Assembly (NCBI RefSeq): GCF_900104655.1
Contig: NZ_FNWD01000002.1
Span: 1,658,246 to 1,722,245 of the forward strand
Origin: Millionella massiliensis
GTDB taxonomy: Bacteria > Bacteroidota > Bacteroidia > Bacteroidales > Rikenellaceae
DNA length: 64,000 nt
Direction: 5' to 3'
Below, piece after piece: positions 62,591-64,000 of the stretch; position 1 is the stretch's first letter; every line of letters starts with the position of its first letter. The notes below the pieces were generated by a model. That model saw only the letters and a program-made list of their open reading frames with translations, was not told the DNA's origin and searched no databases. Position numbers and translations under genes: made by a program.

Positions 62591-64000
62591 ATGAATCAAC
62601 TCGACACCCATCCCCAACTGTGGACCGCATCTTTCATAAAGATCTGCCTGGTCAATTTTTTCATCTTCGTCAATTTCCACGCCCTGCTGCCCACCTTTCC
62701 CTTCTTCGTCACCTATCTGGGCGGCGACGCGGTCGCCATCGGCATAGCAACGGCACTTTTCAGCCTTGCCTCCATCGTTTCGCGTCCGTTCGTCGGCTGG
62801 CTCACCGACACCAAAGGCCGCTGTTCGCTCCTCGTAATGGGACTGATCGGAATGACCCTCATCCCGATGGGCTACTTCGCATCGGCCGGTATCGCCCTGG
62901 CCGTGATCCTGCGCACCGCGCACGGAGTATTCCACGCCGCATCGAGCAATGCCGCCTCCACCTGGGTCACCGACATCATCCCCCACCGCCGGATGGGCGA
63001 AGGCCTGGGCATGTACGGACTCTCCATGGCACTCTCCACGGCCATCGCCCCCGCCCTCGGACTCGCCATCATGAACAACTGGGGTTTCCGCCCGATGTTC
63101 GCCATCACGGCCCTGGTCGCACTGATCGCCCTGCTGATCGGAATCAGCATCCGTCCCCGCAACTACAGCCTGTCGACCTCGCCCCTGCGGCTCCGCGACC
63201 TTTTCGAACCGATGTCGCTCCCGGCAGCCGTCACCCAATTCTTCTTCATGATGGCTTATGGGGTAGTCGAAGTTTATGTCGCCATCTACGCCGCACAGCA
63301 CCACCTGCCCGGAGGCGGTATCTACTTTATCTGTATCGCAGCCGCCACGGTACTGACCCGCATCCTGCTGGGACGCGCCGTCGACAAATACGGCGAAGCC
63401 CGGCTGGTCTATACCGGCAATGCCGCTATCATCGCCGGTATCCTCTGTCTAGTCCTGTTCCATAACCTGCCTGGCTATCTGCTCTCGGCCGCACTGCTCG
63501 GATACAGTTTCGGCGCAGTCCAGCCGTCGTTGCAAACCATGGCCATGCATGCCGTACCGCAGGAGAGACGCGGTGCCGCCAGTTCCACGTTTTTCGTCGC
63601 CTTCGACTTCGGAATCGCGCTGGGCGGATTCCTGGCCGGCGTACTGGTAAAAGTTTTCGGATACGATACGATGTTTCTGCTTATGATCGTTCCCTGCCTG
63701 CTCTCGTGGGGCTACTATTTACTCTTCGGACGACGCCACCCCTCCTCGTTCAACCCCCAAAATCGCAAACAATACGACGTCGGCAACAATCCGGCAGCCA
63801 CGGCCCACGCCGAGCACCTTCCGTTAATTATAACCATCTCGCGGGAATACGGCAGCGGCGGCCATCACATTGGCCGACTGCTGGCCCAACGCCTGGGGAT
63901 CCCCTTCTACGACCGGGAACTGATCGCACTCACAGCACGAGAAAGCGGATTGAGCGAATCGCTCGTACAGGAAAGCGACCAAATCGTCACCAGCCGATTG
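62591..64000 (+). CDS. MFS transporter fused to a cytidylate-kinase-like domain, 3' end cut by window
   Basis: One uninterrupted frame of 470 codons runs to the window end. Residues 1 to about 390 are a 12-helix major facilitator, with FVGWLTDTKGRCSLLVMG (motif A after helix 2) and TDIIPHRRMGEGLGMYG in the middle. A hydrophilic linker of about 20 residues (FNPQNRKQYDVGNN..) leads to LPLIITISREYGSGGHHIG at residue 410 onward. This is the P-loop start of the cytidylate-kinase-like family (Cytidylate_kin2), followed by LLAQRLGIPFYDRELIALTA. The rest of the kinase-like domain lies beyond the window. The transporter substrate and the kinase activity are unknown. The leader carries a terminator-like hairpin just before the ATG. 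Confidence 0.88.
   Translation, partial: MNQLDTHPQLWTASFIKICLVNFFIFVNFHALLPTFPFFVTYLGGDAVAIGIATALFSLASIVSRPFVGWLTDTKGRCSLLVMGLIGMTLIPMGYFASAGIALAVILRTAHGVFHAASSNAASTWVTDIIPHRRMGEGLGMYGLSMALSTAIAPALGLAIMNNWGFRPMFAITALVALIALLIGISIRPRNYSLSTSPLRLRDLFEPMSLPAAVTQFFFMMAYGVVEVYVAIYAAQHHLPGGGIYFICIAAATVLTRILLGRAVDKYGEARLVYTGNAAIIAGILCLVLFHNLPGYLLSAALLGYSFGAVQPSLQTMAMHAVPQERRGAASSTFFVAFDFGIALGGFLAGVLVKVFGYDTMFLLMIVPCLLSWGYYLLFGRRHPSSFNPQNRKQYDVGNNPAATAHAEHLPLIITISREYGSGGHHIGRLLAQRLGIPFYDRELIALTARESGLSESLVQESDQIVTSRL

Noticed and set aside
62551-63465. A 304-codon plus-strand frame over the MFS-kinase gene
   Set aside because: It is Arg/His/Pro-rich and starts inside the terminator hairpin. The frame from 62591 gives a proper transporter.

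Overview
The window looks like chromosomal sequence from a GC-rich gut Bacteroidales, most likely Alistipes (Rikenellaceae) or a close relative. The base composition is high in GC. Clear promoters carry the Bacteroidetes -7 motif TAnnTTTG, in a few cases with a TTG/TTTG about 19-21 bases upstream, and Shine-Dalgarno sequences are weak or absent. The gene families are also typical of Bacteroidetes: two-subunit methylmalonyl-CoA mutase, OMP_b-brl-type outer membrane protein, PCMD, DUF2271, DUF1847 and ROK glucokinase. The genus is an inference from composition and gene content. I see no rRNA, transposase, integrase, phage gene or CRISPR array.

Layout. 1-4.1 kb (minus): both methylmalonyl-CoA mutase subunits, the large one cut by the window edge. 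4.4-12.5 kb: a large outer membrane protein, a DUF1847 protein whose 3' end is tandemly reiterated, then minus-strand housekeeping genes (dCMP deaminase, threonine dehydrogenase, transaldolase, LspA, HU). 12.7-19.3 kb: tRNA-Ser(TGA), a secreted alpha/beta hydrolase, a MarR-controlled EmrAB/TolC-type efflux operon and tRNA-Ser(CGA). 19.5-28.9 kb: a minus-strand cluster of RND adaptor, permease, nonsense-interrupted tolC, histidine kinase and LytTR regulator, with a divergent TetR regulator and a DUF2271 lipoprotein. 29.6-40.0 kb (plus): PCMD protein, outer membrane barrel and phosphoethanolamine transferase, then a His-rich protein and a Cus/Czc-type metal efflux operon. 40.4-50.4 kb: radical SAM protein, ThiC with a prenyl synthase, glucokinase, an AAA ATPase, then SppA, LpxK and purine nucleoside phosphorylase. 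50.9-54.0 kb: Ssb, methionine aminopeptidase and a Spy/DUF4890-like secreted protein preceded by a PhoB-like box array. 54.1-60.6 kb: a fourth tripartite efflux operon with a divergent AraC regulator. 61.0-64.0 kb: a secreted EstA-like esterase and, running off the window, an MFS transporter fused to a cytidylate-kinase-like domain.

How the genes work together. The main theme is the envelope. Four complete or nearly complete tripartite export systems lie within about 46 kb. One is MFS-driven, two are drug-type RND and one is metal-type RND, and three have an adjacent regulator of a different family (MarR, TetR, AraC). LpxK, an EptA-like phosphoethanolamine transferase, LspA, SppA and several outer membrane barrels add to this. 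The most unusual items are the MFS-kinase fusion behind a terminator-like leader, the phased 7+4 bp box array upstream of the Spy-like gene, the single amber codon in tolC, and several families of short tandem or dispersed repeats.
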